Positions 22,942 to 32,965 of a DNA stretch of 64,000 bases are shown here, in pieces; positions within the stretch are counted from its first letter, which is position 1; every line of letters begins with the position of its first letter. Position numbers and translations under genes: made by a program. The notes under the pieces were generated by a model, which searched no databases, was not told the DNA's origin, and worked only from the letters and a program-made list of their open reading frames with translations. The stretch spans positions 496,001 through 560,000 of the forward strand of contig JADJUS010000004.1 in NCBI GenBank assembly GCA_016716905.1. Reading direction: 5' to 3'. The stretch comes from Acidobacteriota bacterium. GTDB taxonomy: Bacteria; Acidobacteriota; Vicinamibacteria; Vicinamibacterales; SCN-69-37.

Positions 22942-23934
22942 TCATGCCCGGATCGGGAGTTGATAGGCCTCGAGGACGCCGCGCCGCTCGGCGAGAGCGG
23001 CTAGGAAGCCCGGGGCGATCGGGTTCGTCAGGGCTGTCGGCCCGTCCGCCTTCCAGCGTTGAAAGAGGACTTCATATTCCGGCGCGGCGAAGCGGGGACG
23101 GGTCTCTCGGAATCGGTTGAGGTCGGCGATTGAGACGTGGTTGAGGTCGTCCCGATCGAGGCAGTCGAGGATCGTGAAGTAGAAAGTCAGCGCGTCGAGC
23201 TCCTCCGTGGCGTGCCGACGCGGGCGTTGCACATCGGCCACGACGCGCCGGAGCGCGATGTCGCAGGCAGGCAGGCCTGGAATATGCCGTGGCGCGACGG
23301 CCACGATGCGCCATCTGAGGAGGTGGTTCAGCAGGGCCAAGTGGTCCTTCAGAAACTGCTCGAAGGCCTGACCTGTTGAGTCGGTGACCAGGAAGACGAA
23401 CGACGGGACCGCTGGGTCGTCCGTCAGGCCAATCGGCAACTTGTGGATGAAGTACCGGAAGGTCGGCGGCGTCTGCCTGAGGCGCGGCACGTAGATACGC
23501 TGCGGCAGATCCAAGGCCGGCACGGCAAACGGTCCGGTGAACAGGGCGACCTTGTCGGCTTCCGTCGCGCACCAGTCGACATCACGATGGGCGAGCACGT
23601 AGTCGAGGAGCATCAGCTTCCGCGCGATCAGGGCCGGGCTTGTCCGGCGGCGGTTCCGGTTGTCGTCCTGCCCGATCGCGTCGTAAATGGACGAGTTGCA
23701 CAGGTGATAGACATGGCCGCGGTCACGGCGGAAGTCGAGCCTCCGCGCCAGACGGCGCGACACGAGCCGGTCCAGGAAGTCGCGCACGCCGGCGCCATAC
23801 TGCAAGTCCGCGAAGGCCGTGTAGTGCCGGCGCAGACAGAACCCGCTATGTAGCGCGACCGTGACCAAGAACCGCGTCTGTCGTTCGCTGAAGCCAAGCG
23901 AGGCCAGGCCAGCCACGCGTTCATTGAAGGTCAT
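22942..23934 (-). CDS. Island protein of unknown function (330 aa), second gene of operon
   Basis: No family is recognised with confidence. The N-terminus (ERVAGLASLGFSERQTRFLVTVALHSGFCLRRHYTAFA) looks like a helical or winged-helix DNA-binding region, followed by RRLARRLDFRRDRGHVYHLCNSSIYDAIG. The remainder is mixed alpha/beta with no catalytic motif I can name. Proteins with this start occur beside mobilisation genes in mobile elements, but that is recollection, not proof. The ATG overlaps the TGA of the upstream gene (ATGA), so translation is coupled. A frame open 27 codons earlier lies inside that gene and is not used. Confidence 0.7.
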   Translation of the reverse strand: MTFNERVAGLASLGFSERQTRFLVTVALHSGFCLRRHYTAFADLQYGAGVRDFLDRLVSRRLARRLDFRRDRGHVYHLCNSSIYDAIGQDDNRNRRRTSPALIARKLMLLDYVLAHRDVDWCATEADKVALFTGPFAVPALDLPQRIYVPRLRQTPPTFRYFIHKLPIGLTDDPAVPSFVFLVTDSTGQAFEQFLKDHLALLNHLLRWRIVAVAPRHIPGLPACDIALRRVVADVQRPRRHATEELDALTFYFTILDCLDRDDLNHVSIADLNRFRETRPRFAAPEYEVLFQRWKADGPTALTNPIAPGFLAALAERRGVLEAYQLPIRA

Positions 23935-24830
23935 GAGAGCCGCTCCAGATGGCGCGGATCGAAAGGGCTCCCGCCAGTTCGCGATTGACCGCCGCTGCCG
24001 CCGGTGCGGTAGCATGTAAAGCCCGCGCGCGTTTTGCCCGACACCTGTCCGCGCGAGTAGTGCTCCGTGACGAGTTCGACATCGCGGTACTCAAGTCGCC
24101 CGTCTTCCGTCTCGTACTCGATGCGAAGGTCGGGCAACTCCAGGTGTCCTTTGACCACTTTCAGGTCATGCGCTTGGGCGAACGCCAACCGGTCGTCCGA
24201 AACGTCCGCGTCGGCGGGCCGGTCCTTCCGGTTGAGGAACTGCTGGTAGTCGCGTTTCACCTCGTAGTCGATGCAGACTCTGGTTACACGCCCGCCCTCG
24301 CGCTCGATCTGCCGGCTCTCTTCCCTGAAGACGCCATACAGCCGGGCGTCGTGCGCGAGCTCGCGCGGTTTTACGACGCCGGCGTAGAAGACTTGCCGCC
24401 GGCCGCCGGAGCTGGTGGTCATGTGCGCGTCCAGCAAGTCCTTACCATCACGCGTGAGGCTGACGACGTGGTGTGCGCCCTCTCGGTCCGTGGTCGTCGT
24501 CTGCGTCACGAGTCCCGCCTCGCGGAGGTGCCGCCAGTCGCCGGCAAAGCCATTCCGGCCATGCTCGTCAACCTTGAAGTCGGCGCTATCAACGACGCGA
24601 AACGCGCCCACGGCGGCAAGTGCGCGGGTCTCCGATCCGTTGAGCGTGTAGTTCCGGTCCCGGAAGTCAACGCGCTCCCGCTCGTCGCCACGAGGTAGGG
24701 TCAGTCCATGTGTCAAGACGTTCTCGTTGGGCTCGGGCCGCTCTCGGGAGAACGACCGTTCGGGCGGAGTTCGGCCTACGTCCGTCTCGCGAACGTCCGC
24801 CCGATCATCATCTCGGCCGCCCCTGGACAT
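23931..24830 (-). CDS. Island protein of unknown function (299 aa), first gene of operon
   Basis: The first 70 residues are charged and disordered (RGGRDDDRADVRETDVGRTP). A winged-helix-like region follows (TRALAAVGAFRVVDSADF, DWRHLREAGLVTQTTT, VVSLTRDGKDLLDAH). The second half has CIDYEVKRDYQQFLN and LRIEYETEDGRLEYRDVELVTEHY; the alternating acidic/beta pattern recalls restriction-endonuclease-like folds, but no full active site can be assigned. It may be the C-terminal part of a larger mobilisation protein. It is coupled to the downstream gene by ATGA. Confidence 0.65.
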   Translation of the reverse strand: MSRGGRDDDRADVRETDVGRTPPERSFSRERPEPNENVLTHGLTLPRGDERERVDFRDRNYTLNGSETRALAAVGAFRVVDSADFKVDEHGRNGFAGDWRHLREAGLVTQTTTTDREGAHHVVSLTRDGKDLLDAHMTTSSGGRRQVFYAGVVKPRELAHDARLYGVFREESRQIEREGGRVTRVCIDYEVKRDYQQFLNRKDRPADADVSDDRLAFAQAHDLKVVKGHLELPDLRIEYETEDGRLEYRDVELVTEHYSRGQVSGKTRAGFTCYRTGGSGGQSRTGGSPFDPRHLERLS

Positions 24831-25345
24831 GAAGTTGTCGGCTCAGCGCTGGCTGGGAGATACAGCGACGCCTTCCACGGGCGGGCGCCACACTTAGACG
24901 AACGCAAATTTTGAAAGAAACCTGACCGGAAGAGTTCTCAGAATGCGCGGACTCGACAAGACCCTCACGTCGAGCAGGGGCAGAAGTACGCGGCCATCAT
25001 CCCGTCGGCAACGTCTCGGCGCTGCCGACGTACTCTTTGCGCAGCTGTGACCGATAGTCTTTTGCACGGGCTTCAAATTGTGCAGGACCACTTACAGGTG
25101 TGTCATCGTCTGAAGATATGGTGCTCGGCGACGCGGCGCAATCCAGGTGAGATCTTCTGGCGTTTCTCTTGCATCAACTTCGCGGTGCGGTCGAGGCTTT
25201 CGGTCCTTCTCACGCTACCCGTCACGTTTGTGCCACGTCGTCAAATAACGACTGGACCGAGTCAGAGTCATAGTCTTGCCAATTAGTAGTTCAGGCGGTA
25301 AGTTTATCGGTCAAGGGTCAACGGTATTTCCTAAGCATAAACGAG
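24831..25345. other. Gene-free stretch
   Basis: About 515 nt separate the leftward operon from the rightward Crp-type regulator. No frame of coding character, tRNA-like fold or strong repeat was seen. The half next to the regulator is visibly more AT-rich and probably holds its promoter. Confidence 0.5.
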
Positions 25346-25351
25346 GTGACC

Positions 25352-26116
25352 GTGGCAGATCATCGCACGCACCGACCGACGGGCATGGCACCTGCGACTT
25401 TTGGAGAGCGGGGTCAGTATGCAAGCCAACCGCTCGATGAATCGCTCCTCGGGCGACCCCGGCACCACAGGGCAGGCGCCGTCCTGTATCTACAAGGCGA
25501 CACCCTCAGCACCCTCCACTATATTGTTGACGGAGCGATAAAGCTGATTCGTGCCAACTCAGCCGATCGGACTGTTATCGTCGGCCTTCGCTCAAAAGGC
25601 TGGCTGCTCGGAGTAACTTCGTTTGTCCTCGGTCAGATTTCCCCAGTCACTGCGGAAGCACTCACAGATGCCATCATTCGGCCGCTTGATGCGCGAGCCC
25701 TTGCTTCGGCAAGGCAGAACGATCCCACCATCGATGGATGGCTTGCCACTCTCTTGGCGGGAGAGGTGGTCAAACACCTGGAAGCTCAAGATATGTCGTT
25801 GCTAGGTGCGCGTCAACGACTCCTGCGAATTGTCCTGAGCTTGGCGAGCGCGTGCCCACCTGTGAAGCAGCTGGACGGTTCGTACGTGATACCTGTTAGA
25901 TTGAGCCATCGGGATCTAGCGGACCTCTTGAAGACAAGCCGGGAGACTGCGTCACGACTGATAAGTGAACTTGGCCGCGCCTCGCTGGTATCCATCGAGC
26001 GGACCGAGATTGTGATCCCAACCTGTAGCTACCTGGCGGGCCAGATGAATGACGTTGAAGGCTCAAAGGCCAGCTTGGCTCCAGCTGTGAAGAGTTCGAC
26101 TTATTTCGAAGTGTGA
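25352..26116 (+). CDS. Crp/Fnr-family transcription regulator
   Basis: The protein has an N-terminal cyclic-nucleotide-binding-like domain (HHRAGAVLYLQGDTLSTLHYIVDGAIKLIR, GWLLGVTSFVLGQ) and a C-terminal winged helix (VRLSHRDLADLLKTSRETASRLISELGRASLVSI). No Cys cluster of the Fnr type is seen, so it is not an obvious iron-sulfur sensor, and the cAMP pocket residues are not clearly kept. The start is uncertain: two GTG codons, 25346 and 25352, follow AACGAGG, and the second leaves room for the ribosome site. A CRP-like palindrome overlaps the stop, suggesting control of the downstream cassette. Confidence 0.85.
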   Translation: MADHRTHRPTGMAPATFGERGQYASQPLDESLLGRPRHHRAGAVLYLQGDTLSTLHYIVDGAIKLIRANSADRTVIVGLRSKGWLLGVTSFVLGQISPVTAEALTDAIIRPLDARALASARQNDPTIDGWLATLLAGEVVKHLEAQDMSLLGARQRLLRIVLSLASACPPVKQLDGSYVIPVRLSHRDLADLLKTSRETASRLISELGRASLVSIERTEIVIPTCSYLAGQMNDVEGSKASLAPAVKSSTYFEV

Positions 26117-26127
26117 TCTAGATCACG
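26112..26127. promoter_or_regulatory. CRP-like operator palindrome
   Basis: TGTGA-TCTAGA-TCACG matches the CRP-class consensus TGTGA-N6-TCACA with one mismatch; the inner TGATCTAGATCA is a perfect palindrome. It overlaps the stop of the Crp/Fnr-type regulator and lies about 80 nt before the next start, so it may be the regulator's own target. Confidence 0.6.
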
Positions 26128-26207
26128 CCCAGATGTGACGCCACGCCACACTGAGTCGTCCCACCGAGCCATATAGTGTGCCTCATTCGAAAAACGGGAG
26201 CACAGTC

Positions 26208-26324
26208 ATGGACGCATCACAAGACGCGGATCGACCGATCGAACCGCAGCTCAACCTGGAAGCAGTGCGCAAGTTACATCCGCGCGTTCTAGGTGTCGCC
26301 CAGGATATCTCGCAGTGCTCCTAG
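26208..26324 (+). CDS. Small ORF of 38 codons, possibly the displaced N-terminus of the next pseudogene
   Basis: It begins MDASQDADRPIEPQLNLEAV, is preceded by a purine stretch (ACGGGAG), and ends in a TAG that overlaps the start of a hydrophobic segment in another frame (VLLVATSFAVSI). It may be the cytoplasmic head of the propeller protein, split off by a frameshift, or a leader peptide. No homologue is recognised. Confidence 0.35.
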   Translation: MDASQDADRPIEPQLNLEAVRKLHPRVLGVAQDISQCS

Positions 26325-27483
26325 TGGCAACTTCATTCGCGGTTTCCATCGGCGTCGACGATCCATTGCGGGCAGTGGGGTCAGCTTCGCGGGCGGCAGG
26401 AAAGGCCAAGACAACTCCAACTCTGGGCAGTCAGTCCCCAGAAACGCCTCAGGCGAGGTTCGCTCCAGCGACAACAGTGGGGCATCTCTGGCGGAATAGC
26501 GTGACGGCCAATGCGGACCAGAGTGCAGAAACATGCCGGACTGATTGCACGGTTGGGAAGCGGTCGGTGGTGATGCTTTCGGGAGTAGACACCACAAGAA
26601 CCGGCGCGATGGTAGTCCGCGATCGGCGTGGGCGTACGCCGCAGTATCAAGTGATTTTCGCCAAGTATTGGTTTTCGATGCCAACGGGGCACTACTGGAG
26701 TCGCCCCGTCCGAGCTTTGGGCGAGTCGTCAGCCTCTTTCTTCACGCCACGGGAGCCGTGGAAGCATATGACGCCAGGGCAGGTTCACTATTGACGCTCG
26801 GTGCGAACTACCAAGAAGCGGCAAAGACGGCACTACCTCATACTCCGTCTCTGCCGCTGGGAGGCGGCAGGTTCCTAGTGGCGCAACAACTCGCCACGCC
26901 AGCACTTGTCGGGTATCCGCTGCACGTCATGTCGAAGGACGGCAGCATCGAGAGGTCATTCGGGGGAGACGGCGGTGTCTTTCATTCGGAGGACACTTAC
27001 AAGAACGGACGAGCCGTCTGCCTCAATCCCGACGGCTCGATTTGGAGCATCGCGTGGGGCGGACGGCTGCTGGAGCGTTGGGACACTTCTGAGTGGACGT
27101 CGCATCGCGCAAGTCACAGTCAAGTCGACATGGTTTCGCGAGTCTAGTAGACCAGCAGAAGAGGATGAGGTGGCGAACCCGATCATCCCTCACGATTTGG
27201 CCAGACAACGATCTCGTCTGGATCTTGTACAAAGTTGCCGATCCGAAGTGGATTCCGCGGCGGACGCCGGAGAAGGATCGTGTCCCCGTCGGTGAAGACC
27301 CCTCACGTCGCTTCGATTGGGTCCTTGAGGCTGTTCGTAGCGACACGGGTCAAGTCGTCGCTATGAAGAGCTTCGACCGCATACTTCTGCGACGCAGGTT
27401 CGTTTTGGGTTGCGAGTGACGCCGCCTCTACGAAGCAAGGCAAAGAGCTGGAGTTGTGGACGCCTGTCGTGGTTAAGAAGTAG
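26315..27483 (+). pseudogene. Secreted propeller-like protein, cassette copy 1, multiply frameshifted
   Basis: This is a paralogue of the protein at 29423. Aligned segments lie in several frames: DQSAETCRTDCTVGKRSVVMLSG, then SSDFRQVLVFDANGALLESPRPSFGRVVSLF and VGYPLHVMSKDGSIERSFGG, then RRIAQVTVKSTWFRESS, then DNDLVWILYKVADPKWIPRR, then a tail ELELWTPVVVKK. At least four frameshifts separate them (near 26645, 27095, 27170 and 27410). The repeated GxLxxxxRPSxGRxVSLF-type blocks suggest a beta-propeller, and a CxxxC motif is kept near the N-terminus. It is not expressible as one chain. Confidence 0.8.
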
Positions 27484-27526
27484 TCGGTATGTGAATCAGG
27501 CCGTAATCAAAAAGGAGAAAGAGCAG

Positions 27527-27991
27527 ATGACGACTAAAATATCGGCGCGTATGGCCCATTGGGCAATTCGGTTTGGCTCTCTGGGTTGTGTTATCGGGTT
27601 TATCGCGTTCTCACCGTCGGCCGTGCAGGCAAGGTGCGACCAAATATATTGCCAGTCGGGCGTGAATGGCTGTGACCCAGACAGTCACTATACTATCGTA
27701 ATGTCGTTCGGCACTCGGGAAGGCGCGGAACACGACTGTCAAGTTGACCCATGCTCCGCCCATGCTCAATGCGGCCTACCGATCCCAGTCGAGGAATTGG
27801 ACGTGCTCGAGCACGCAGCGAAGGCCGGCGACATCTCAAAGGTTGAGGCGATGCTCGCGGAACATAGCTCGCTGACGGTCAACACCGAGAGGTCGGCTCT
27901 GCAACAGTTGGACTGCTCAGGTGAAGTTCTGGCGCATATTCCGGTGCCGTCCGCCCTACTAGGTGACCTGGCGGCCTTCGCCCTGCGCTGA
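27527..27991 (+). CDS. Cys-rich secreted protein of unknown function
   Basis: The 154-residue protein starts at the ATG preceded by AAGGAG. A signal peptide runs to about residue 35 (GFIAFSPSAVQA-R). The mature chain has seven cysteines, six of them in its first half (ARCDQIYCQSGVNGC, HDCQVDPC, AQC), and a helical C-terminal half (LEHAAKAGDISKVEAMLAEH) that faintly resembles an ankyrin helix pair. It is the only complete gene of cassette copy 1 besides the DsbA-like gene and has no counterpart in copy 2. Disulfide formation by the neighbouring DsbA-like protein is a reasonable guess. Confidence 0.75.
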   Translation: MTTKISARMAHWAIRFGSLGCVIGFIAFSPSAVQARCDQIYCQSGVNGCDPDSHYTIVMSFGTREGAEHDCQVDPCSAHAQCGLPIPVEELDVLEHAAKAGDISKVEAMLAEHSSLTVNTERSALQQLDCSGEVLAHIPVPSALLGDLAAFALR

Positions 27992-28015
27992 TCCAGACTC
28001 AGAAAGCATTCCAGA

Positions 28016-28049
28016 GGTGGGGGCTTGGGCGAAGGCTCAGCCCCCCACC
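28016..28049 (+). terminator. Strong GC hairpin after the Cys-rich gene
   Basis: GGTGGGGGCT pairs with AGCCCCCCACC, leaving a loop of about 13 nt, 25 nt past the stop. No T tract follows, so it may be a stability hairpin or a factor-assisted terminator. Confidence 0.5.
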
Positions 28050-28214
28050 GAAGGGAGTCGGCTCAGCCCATAATCGGCCCGTTCGTCATGGAAGGCGTTC
28101 GCGCGGCCGTCATGGGGCCTGGTCAACTGGCAAACGCGGTTTGGCGGCCGTGGCGATGTTCGTGACGCGTCCCTTGAGCGTTCGGACCGTTCCGTTCCTT
28201 CTGCCAGAAAATCG

Positions 28215-28440
28215 TTCCCATGTTTGATGGTGCATACCTTTTTCGCCGGTCAATGGGCTCCTCGGACTGCACACTCGCTGCTCGGAAGGAACAGATGCCG
28301 TCACTTCTCTTTCAAATTGTCTGCGCCGTTACCGTTTGCCGCGGCGGTAGGCGTCGGACGTGTTCGGGGCAGTCATTCGCCGTGGCACGGTCCGCTCGGC
28401 AGGTGGGGCGACTTGAGTCATGAAAGTGCTCAGGGGGCAA
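28215..28440 (+). pseudogene. Remnant of an ADOP permease C-terminus, cassette copy 1
   Basis: The DNA from about 28300 aligns by eye with the 3' end of the permease pseudogene near 32790-32930: shared stretches include TTGTCTGCG, CGGTAGGCGTCGG (GGTCGGCGTCGG in the other copy) and TGTTCGG-GCAGTC. Only scraps of the reading frame survive (SAPLPFAAAVGVG against SATQPLALAVGVG). It occupies the permease slot between propeller and DsbA genes, so copy 1 once had the same order as copy 2. Confidence 0.5.
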
Positions 28441-28477
28441 TAGCGCAGGTGGCTTTCCTTCGTTCGATGGGGATCAG

Positions 28478-29152
28478 ATGACCAGATGGATTAGGCCCCG
28501 AGCGCTATTAGAAGTCGCCGCCACCGTCGCGGTGCTGGTGGCTGCGGTCTTGGTGATTCTTCGAGGAGGTTACCTTGCGAGGAACGACGATAGTTGGAGC
28601 GAAATCGAGCCTAGTCAAGTTCCGATTGGCGCATCGCCTAGCCTTGGCGTCAGCCAAGCGGCTGACGTCGTGATGGTGTTTTCGGATTTCGAGTGCCCGT
28701 TCTGCCGAGTTGCAGCCGATGAGCTCATACCTTGGCTCCGCTCTGAATACGTCGACCGGGGCCAACTCCGGTTGGTCTTCAAACACTTCCCACTCGATCA
28801 GCTACATGCGAACGCACGTCGCCTGGCACGGCTGTCGGCATGTGCGTCACTGCAGAACGACCCTTGGAGCGTTCACAAGCTGTTGTACCGGACATCACCA
28901 CCGTCGGCGGTAACTACCGAATCTCTTTCCAAGTCTCTTAACCTTGACTCCCAAAAGCTTGATCAGTGTGCTCTAGGAGTCGGACGCGAGATCGTCGACC
29001 AGGACATTGAGGACGGCCTCAGGCTTGGGGTTTCCAGCACACCGACTTTCGTCATTGGAACGGTTAGGGACGACGTCATGGAGGCAAGGGTTCGAGTGTC
29101 TGGTGCCGTGTCACAGGCAGTGTTCGCCAAGGCTCTTCGAAAGCTACATTGA
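28478..29152 (+). CDS. Membrane-anchored DsbA-like thioredoxin-fold protein, cassette copy 1
   Basis: The 224-residue protein has one N-terminal membrane segment (LEVAATVAVLVAAVLVILRGG) and a DsbA-type domain outside the cytoplasm: VVMVFSDFECPFCRVAADEL with the CPFC redox pair, a helical insert (RRLARLSACASL), and the cis-Pro loop SSTPTFVIG. Such proteins introduce or rearrange disulfides in secreted proteins. Likely partners are the Cys-rich protein and the CxxxC propeller of the same cassette. It is the only intact DsbA copy; the second, at 32966, is broken. Confidence 0.88.
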   Translation: MTRWIRPRALLEVAATVAVLVAAVLVILRGGYLARNDDSWSEIEPSQVPIGASPSLGVSQAADVVMVFSDFECPFCRVAADELIPWLRSEYVDRGQLRLVFKHFPLDQLHANARRLARLSACASLQNDPWSVHKLLYRTSPPSAVTTESLSKSLNLDSQKLDQCALGVGREIVDQDIEDGLRLGVSSTPTFVIGTVRDDVMEARVRVSGAVSQAVFAKALRKLH

Positions 29153-29286
29153 GATAAGGGAGCTGGTTCTAATGGCATTGCGACCGAGGATCTAGGATTG
29201 TTGGTCGTCAGTGGCGCCGCCTGTTTTTCGAAGTCCTCTCGTTATTGGTCAACTCCCGAATAGGGCTATGACAACGAAACAATCTC

Positions 29287-29311
29287 GGCCTCCCAACGGG
29301 AGGCCTCTTTT
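29287..29311 (+). terminator. Intrinsic terminator
   Basis: GGCCTCCC-AAC-GGGAGGCC forms an 8-bp perfect stem with a 3-nt loop and is followed by TCTTTT. It lies 134 nt after the DsbA-like gene and ends cassette copy 1. Confidence 0.85.
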
Positions 29312-29422
29312 CGCTACAGCGCGCGAAACCGCCGTCAAAAGGACAAGAAGCATTGAAACCTGCTGACCGATAGCGTCAATATTCCTCGCAAAGAACGGCT
29401 ATAGTGCCGAGGAGGCACACTC

Positions 29423-30521
29423 ATGATCCGATCGAGTCGCTGGCAGGCCCTGAGCGTTGCGGTGGGGGTGGCCGCATTGTGCCTTGCTCCCGTGACAAAC
29501 GCCGAGCGCCTCTTTTGGAACAGCGAGACGGCCGATGCGGACCAGAGTCCGGCGGGATGTCGGGCTGACTGCGCCATTGGAAAGCAATCGATGGTGACGT
29601 TGTCGGGAGTTGATACCACCAAGACCGGCAGGTGGGTAGTCCGCGATAGCCGAGGGCGGTACGTCGCCGTATCGGACGATTTTCGACAGCTCTTGATTTT
29701 CGAGGGCACTGGAAAGCTGCTGGCTTCGCCCCGTCCCAGCGTTGGACGCATCGTGAGTCTCTTCGTTGACTCTGCGGGTGCTGTGCACGCCTATGACTCG
29801 AAGGCAGGTTCACTGTTGGCGTTTGATTCCAGCTATCGAGTAACGACGCGGACGACACTGCCTCATCCTCCAGCCCTGTCGCTGGGCGAAGGCAGGTTCC
29901 TGGTGGAGGGCCAAATTGACAAACCGGGCATGGTGGGGCATCCCCTACACGTCATGTCGAAAGACGGCAGCATCGCGAGATCATTTGGCGCGGACGCGGG
30001 CCCTTTTCGTCCGACGGACACCCTCAAGAACTCGCGGGCCGTTTGCCTCAATCCAGACGGCACTATCTGGAGCATTGCATCGGGTGGCCGGTTGCTCGAA
30101 CGTTGGGACACCTCGACTGGCCGCCGCCTCGCTCAGGTCACCGTCAAGTCGACATGGTTTCGCGAGTCCAGCACTGCGTTTAACGGCCTGGCTGCGAATC
30201 CGTTCGTCGTCGCGATTTGGGCAGAAGGGGATCTCGTCTGGATCCTGTATAAGGCCCCGGATCCGAAGTGGATTCCGAGGCGGATCCCCGAAAGCGAGTG
30301 GCTTAAGGCGACGGCACGCGCGCGCTGAAATCGACGACCGTCGTTCCGATTGGGTCCTGGAGGCTGTTCGCAGCGACACGGGAAGCGTCGTCGCCCTGAG
30401 GAGGTTCGACCGCCAGCTTCTGAGACAAGAAGGCTCCGTCGCCATCACAAGCGATGTCGCATCAGCCAATCCCTCGGGAGGACTTGAGCTATGGACACCA
30501 ACCCTGGTGAAGAAGAAGTAG
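29423..30521 (+). pseudogene. Secreted propeller-like protein, cassette copy 2, one late frameshift
   Basis: From an ATG after GAGGAGG the frame runs 301 codons to 30328 and encodes a signal peptide (ALSVAVGVAALCLAPVTNA) and a propeller-like body: CRADC motif, VVRDSRGRYVAVSDDFRQLLIF, SPRPSVGRIVSLFVD, LHVMSKDGSIARSF, GRLLERWDTSTGRRLAQVTVKSTWF, DLVWILYKAPDPKWIPRR. The paralogue shows that the ancestral protein continued; its tail (SDWVLEAVRSDTGSVVAL...LELWTPTLVKKK) is in another frame here, so one base was gained or lost near 30300-30330. The first 301 residues may still be made. The permease gene follows after 4 nt. Confidence 0.75.
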
Positions 30522-30525
30522 TCCA

Positions 30526-32928
30526 ATGATCGACTCGTTCCCTGAAGACGTGCGCGCCGCCGTTCGGGCCCTATGGAGGCGTCCAGCTACGAGCCACTGG
30601 TCTCTCCTGGGGCTCGCAGGTGCCATCGCTACCTCAACGGCGACCATGACGGTGGCCAGCATCGTTCTCCTACGGCCACTGCCATTTCCAGACGCGGACA
30701 GCCTCGTCTACATCAATTCAGTGGCGAGGATGCTTCTCCCATCCGACCACGACCGACCGGAGTGTCCTGGGCGACTTGGCAGGCGCTGCGGGACCTTCCG
30801 GCATTTCAAGATGTCGGCGCGTGGACGCGAGAAAGCGTCGTCCTCGATCGACCCAGCCGCGCGATCGTTGAAACGTGGAAAGTGTCGGCTTCGGTGCTGC
30901 CACTGTTGGGGGTGAAGCCGGTGATCGGCCGACTATTCACCGCCGACGAAGACACAACCGACCCTGACGGTGCTGCGCTAATCTCGTGGGACTTCTGGCA
31001 AGCGCGTTTTGGCGGCCGCGAGGACGTTGTAGGGCAGACATTGGGCCTCACCTACACTTACCTCGACCACCACGTTCGAACGGTCGTGGGAGTCCTGCCG
31101 CAGTCGGTCGCGATGCAGGGACAAATCCCCGAGGTGGTTCTCCCCTGGGTGTACCGCCATGGTCGAGCTTGGACCGCCCGACGCTCCGGGTGGTGGCCCG
31201 CCTTGTCTCGCCGGATGCCTTTGACGCGGCGAGATCGGGCGCTTCGGAGTTCGTGCCGCTCTTGACGAAGACGAGATGGCCACTCGAAGCGCGGGTGGTC
31301 AAAGTGGCCGACGATATTTTTTGGTGAGGGCCACCGAGACCAACCCTCTGGGTTGGGCCGCCTTGATCGTCTTGATCGTTGCTGTGGGTAGTGCGACGGC
31401 TATCGCCACATCCGATATCGTGGAGCGCCGCAGCGAATTGGCGTTACGAATCGCGATCGGGGCGACGCCCCGCCGCGTCCTTATGCAGTCGTTCGCCCGT
31501 CAGGCTGTCCTCATCTCCGCGTCCCTCGCCTTGGCCGGGCCCGTCGCATTCTGGCTGGTCCGATATGCCGTGGCTACGCTGCTCCCCTCGCTGACCTCGC
31601 TCGGCGTGAGTATCGGGGACTGGACGTCGTTTCCGCTGTCACTTCTCGGCGTTACCACCACAATCCTAACCGCGGCGGCCCTGCCATCTATCGTTGTGGC
31701 TCGCAGGCTCGCGGTCGGACCTCCCGTGTCCAGCCTTGCGCGTGCGACCTCGAGGCTCGCTGGGAGTCACCGCCTCCTGCTTGGGCGCAGCTTGCGGCGT
31801 GCCTGACATTAGTGGTCTGTGCCTGTCTGCTCGAGCAAACGATCTGGCGCCTGACATCACAGCCCTTGGGGTTCGACCCAAAGGATTTGAAGGTCGTGAA
31901 TTTCACACCGACGGCATGGCCCACTGACCAAGCGGGCAATCGACTGAACCACTTCAATACCGCCGGATATGCAGACGCTTTGGTGGAATCAGTCCGTCGG
32001 CTGCCAGGTGTCAGCGCCGCCGCCGCGGTTCTTGACGCGCCCTTTGCAAGCAACGTTCGAACCATCCAGTTCCTGCTGCCGGGCAACACCGTCCCAACGC
32101 GGGTGCCAGTGCAGCATGAATCGAACGGCTATTTTCAGACGATGCGCGTTCGGCTCGTGGCCGGCCGCATGTTCGAGCCCGCGGATCGCGCCTGGTTGCC
32201 TCGCTCTGGCAGCGTCAACGTGGTCGTTTCGGAATCATTGGCCCGCCAATTGGGCGACGAGGTACTTGGCGCGAAGCTCATCTTTGCCTCACAGCCCCTA
32301 CCTGGTGGTTGGGGTGGTTGGAGACGTCACACACGAGGATTACCGTGAAAACGATCTGCCGGCGGTCTACATCCCGTCGAATACCTTCGATTCGATCCAG
32401 AGCCTGCTCGTCCGGTCTTCTCCCGGCGTAACGGTCTCGGCCGCTGCGATTCGGCAGGCCGTTCAGGAGTTCGACCCGACGCTCGTCGTCACTGCGGTTC
32501 ATCCAGTTGCGATGCTGTTGGAGCGCTCACTGGCGGCCGAAGCACTCCGCGCTCGCAGTGCTGAGCTGTTCGGCTCGTCGGCCGTGTTCCTGGCGGTGGC
32601 CGGACTCTACGCGATTGGTCGACGGGCCGCCGAGCAACGACGTAAAGAATGCGCCCTTCGGGTCGCGCTGGGCGCAGGCACGACTGACATTGCTCGACTC
32701 CTGGGTCGGGACGCGCTTGTCTCGGCGGTCATTGGCTTGGTTATCGGGGTGCCACTCTCGCTGGTTAGCGGGTACGGACTTCGTCATGTCTTGTTCGGTG
32801 TGTCTGCGACGCAGCCTCTCGCCTTGGCGGTCGGCGTCGGGTGTTTGTTCGGTGCAGTCGTTGTCGCGATGGCTCGGCCCATCTGGCAAATGGCGCGGAT
32901 TGATCCGTCGCAAGTAATGAGGGAGTAG
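30526..32928 (+). pseudogene. ADOP permease, cassette copy 2, at least five frameshifts
   Basis: The locus is full length (about 800 codons) but broken into successive frames: SLLGLAGAIATSTATMTVASIVLLRPLPFPDADSL; then TWKVSASVLPLLGVKPVIGRLFTADED and ISWDFWQARFGG; then LRVVARLVSPDAFDAARSG; then IVERRSELALRIAIGATPRR; then RLPGVSAAAAVLDAPFASN and ESNGYFQTMRVRLVAGRMF; then GVVGDVTHEDYRENDLPAVY and EQRRKECALRVALGAGTTD through DPSQVMRE. These are the conserved blocks of ADOP permeases. It is dead as it stands. Confidence 0.85.
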
Positions 32929-32965
32929 GCACTGGTCGGCTTTACGACGGTTCGATGAGCGTCAC

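Noticed and set aside
27992..28477. Short ORFs of 60-85 codons between the Cys-rich and DsbA-like genes
   Set aside because: The sequence aligns better with the 3' end of the permease pseudogene in shifting frames than with any independent protein.
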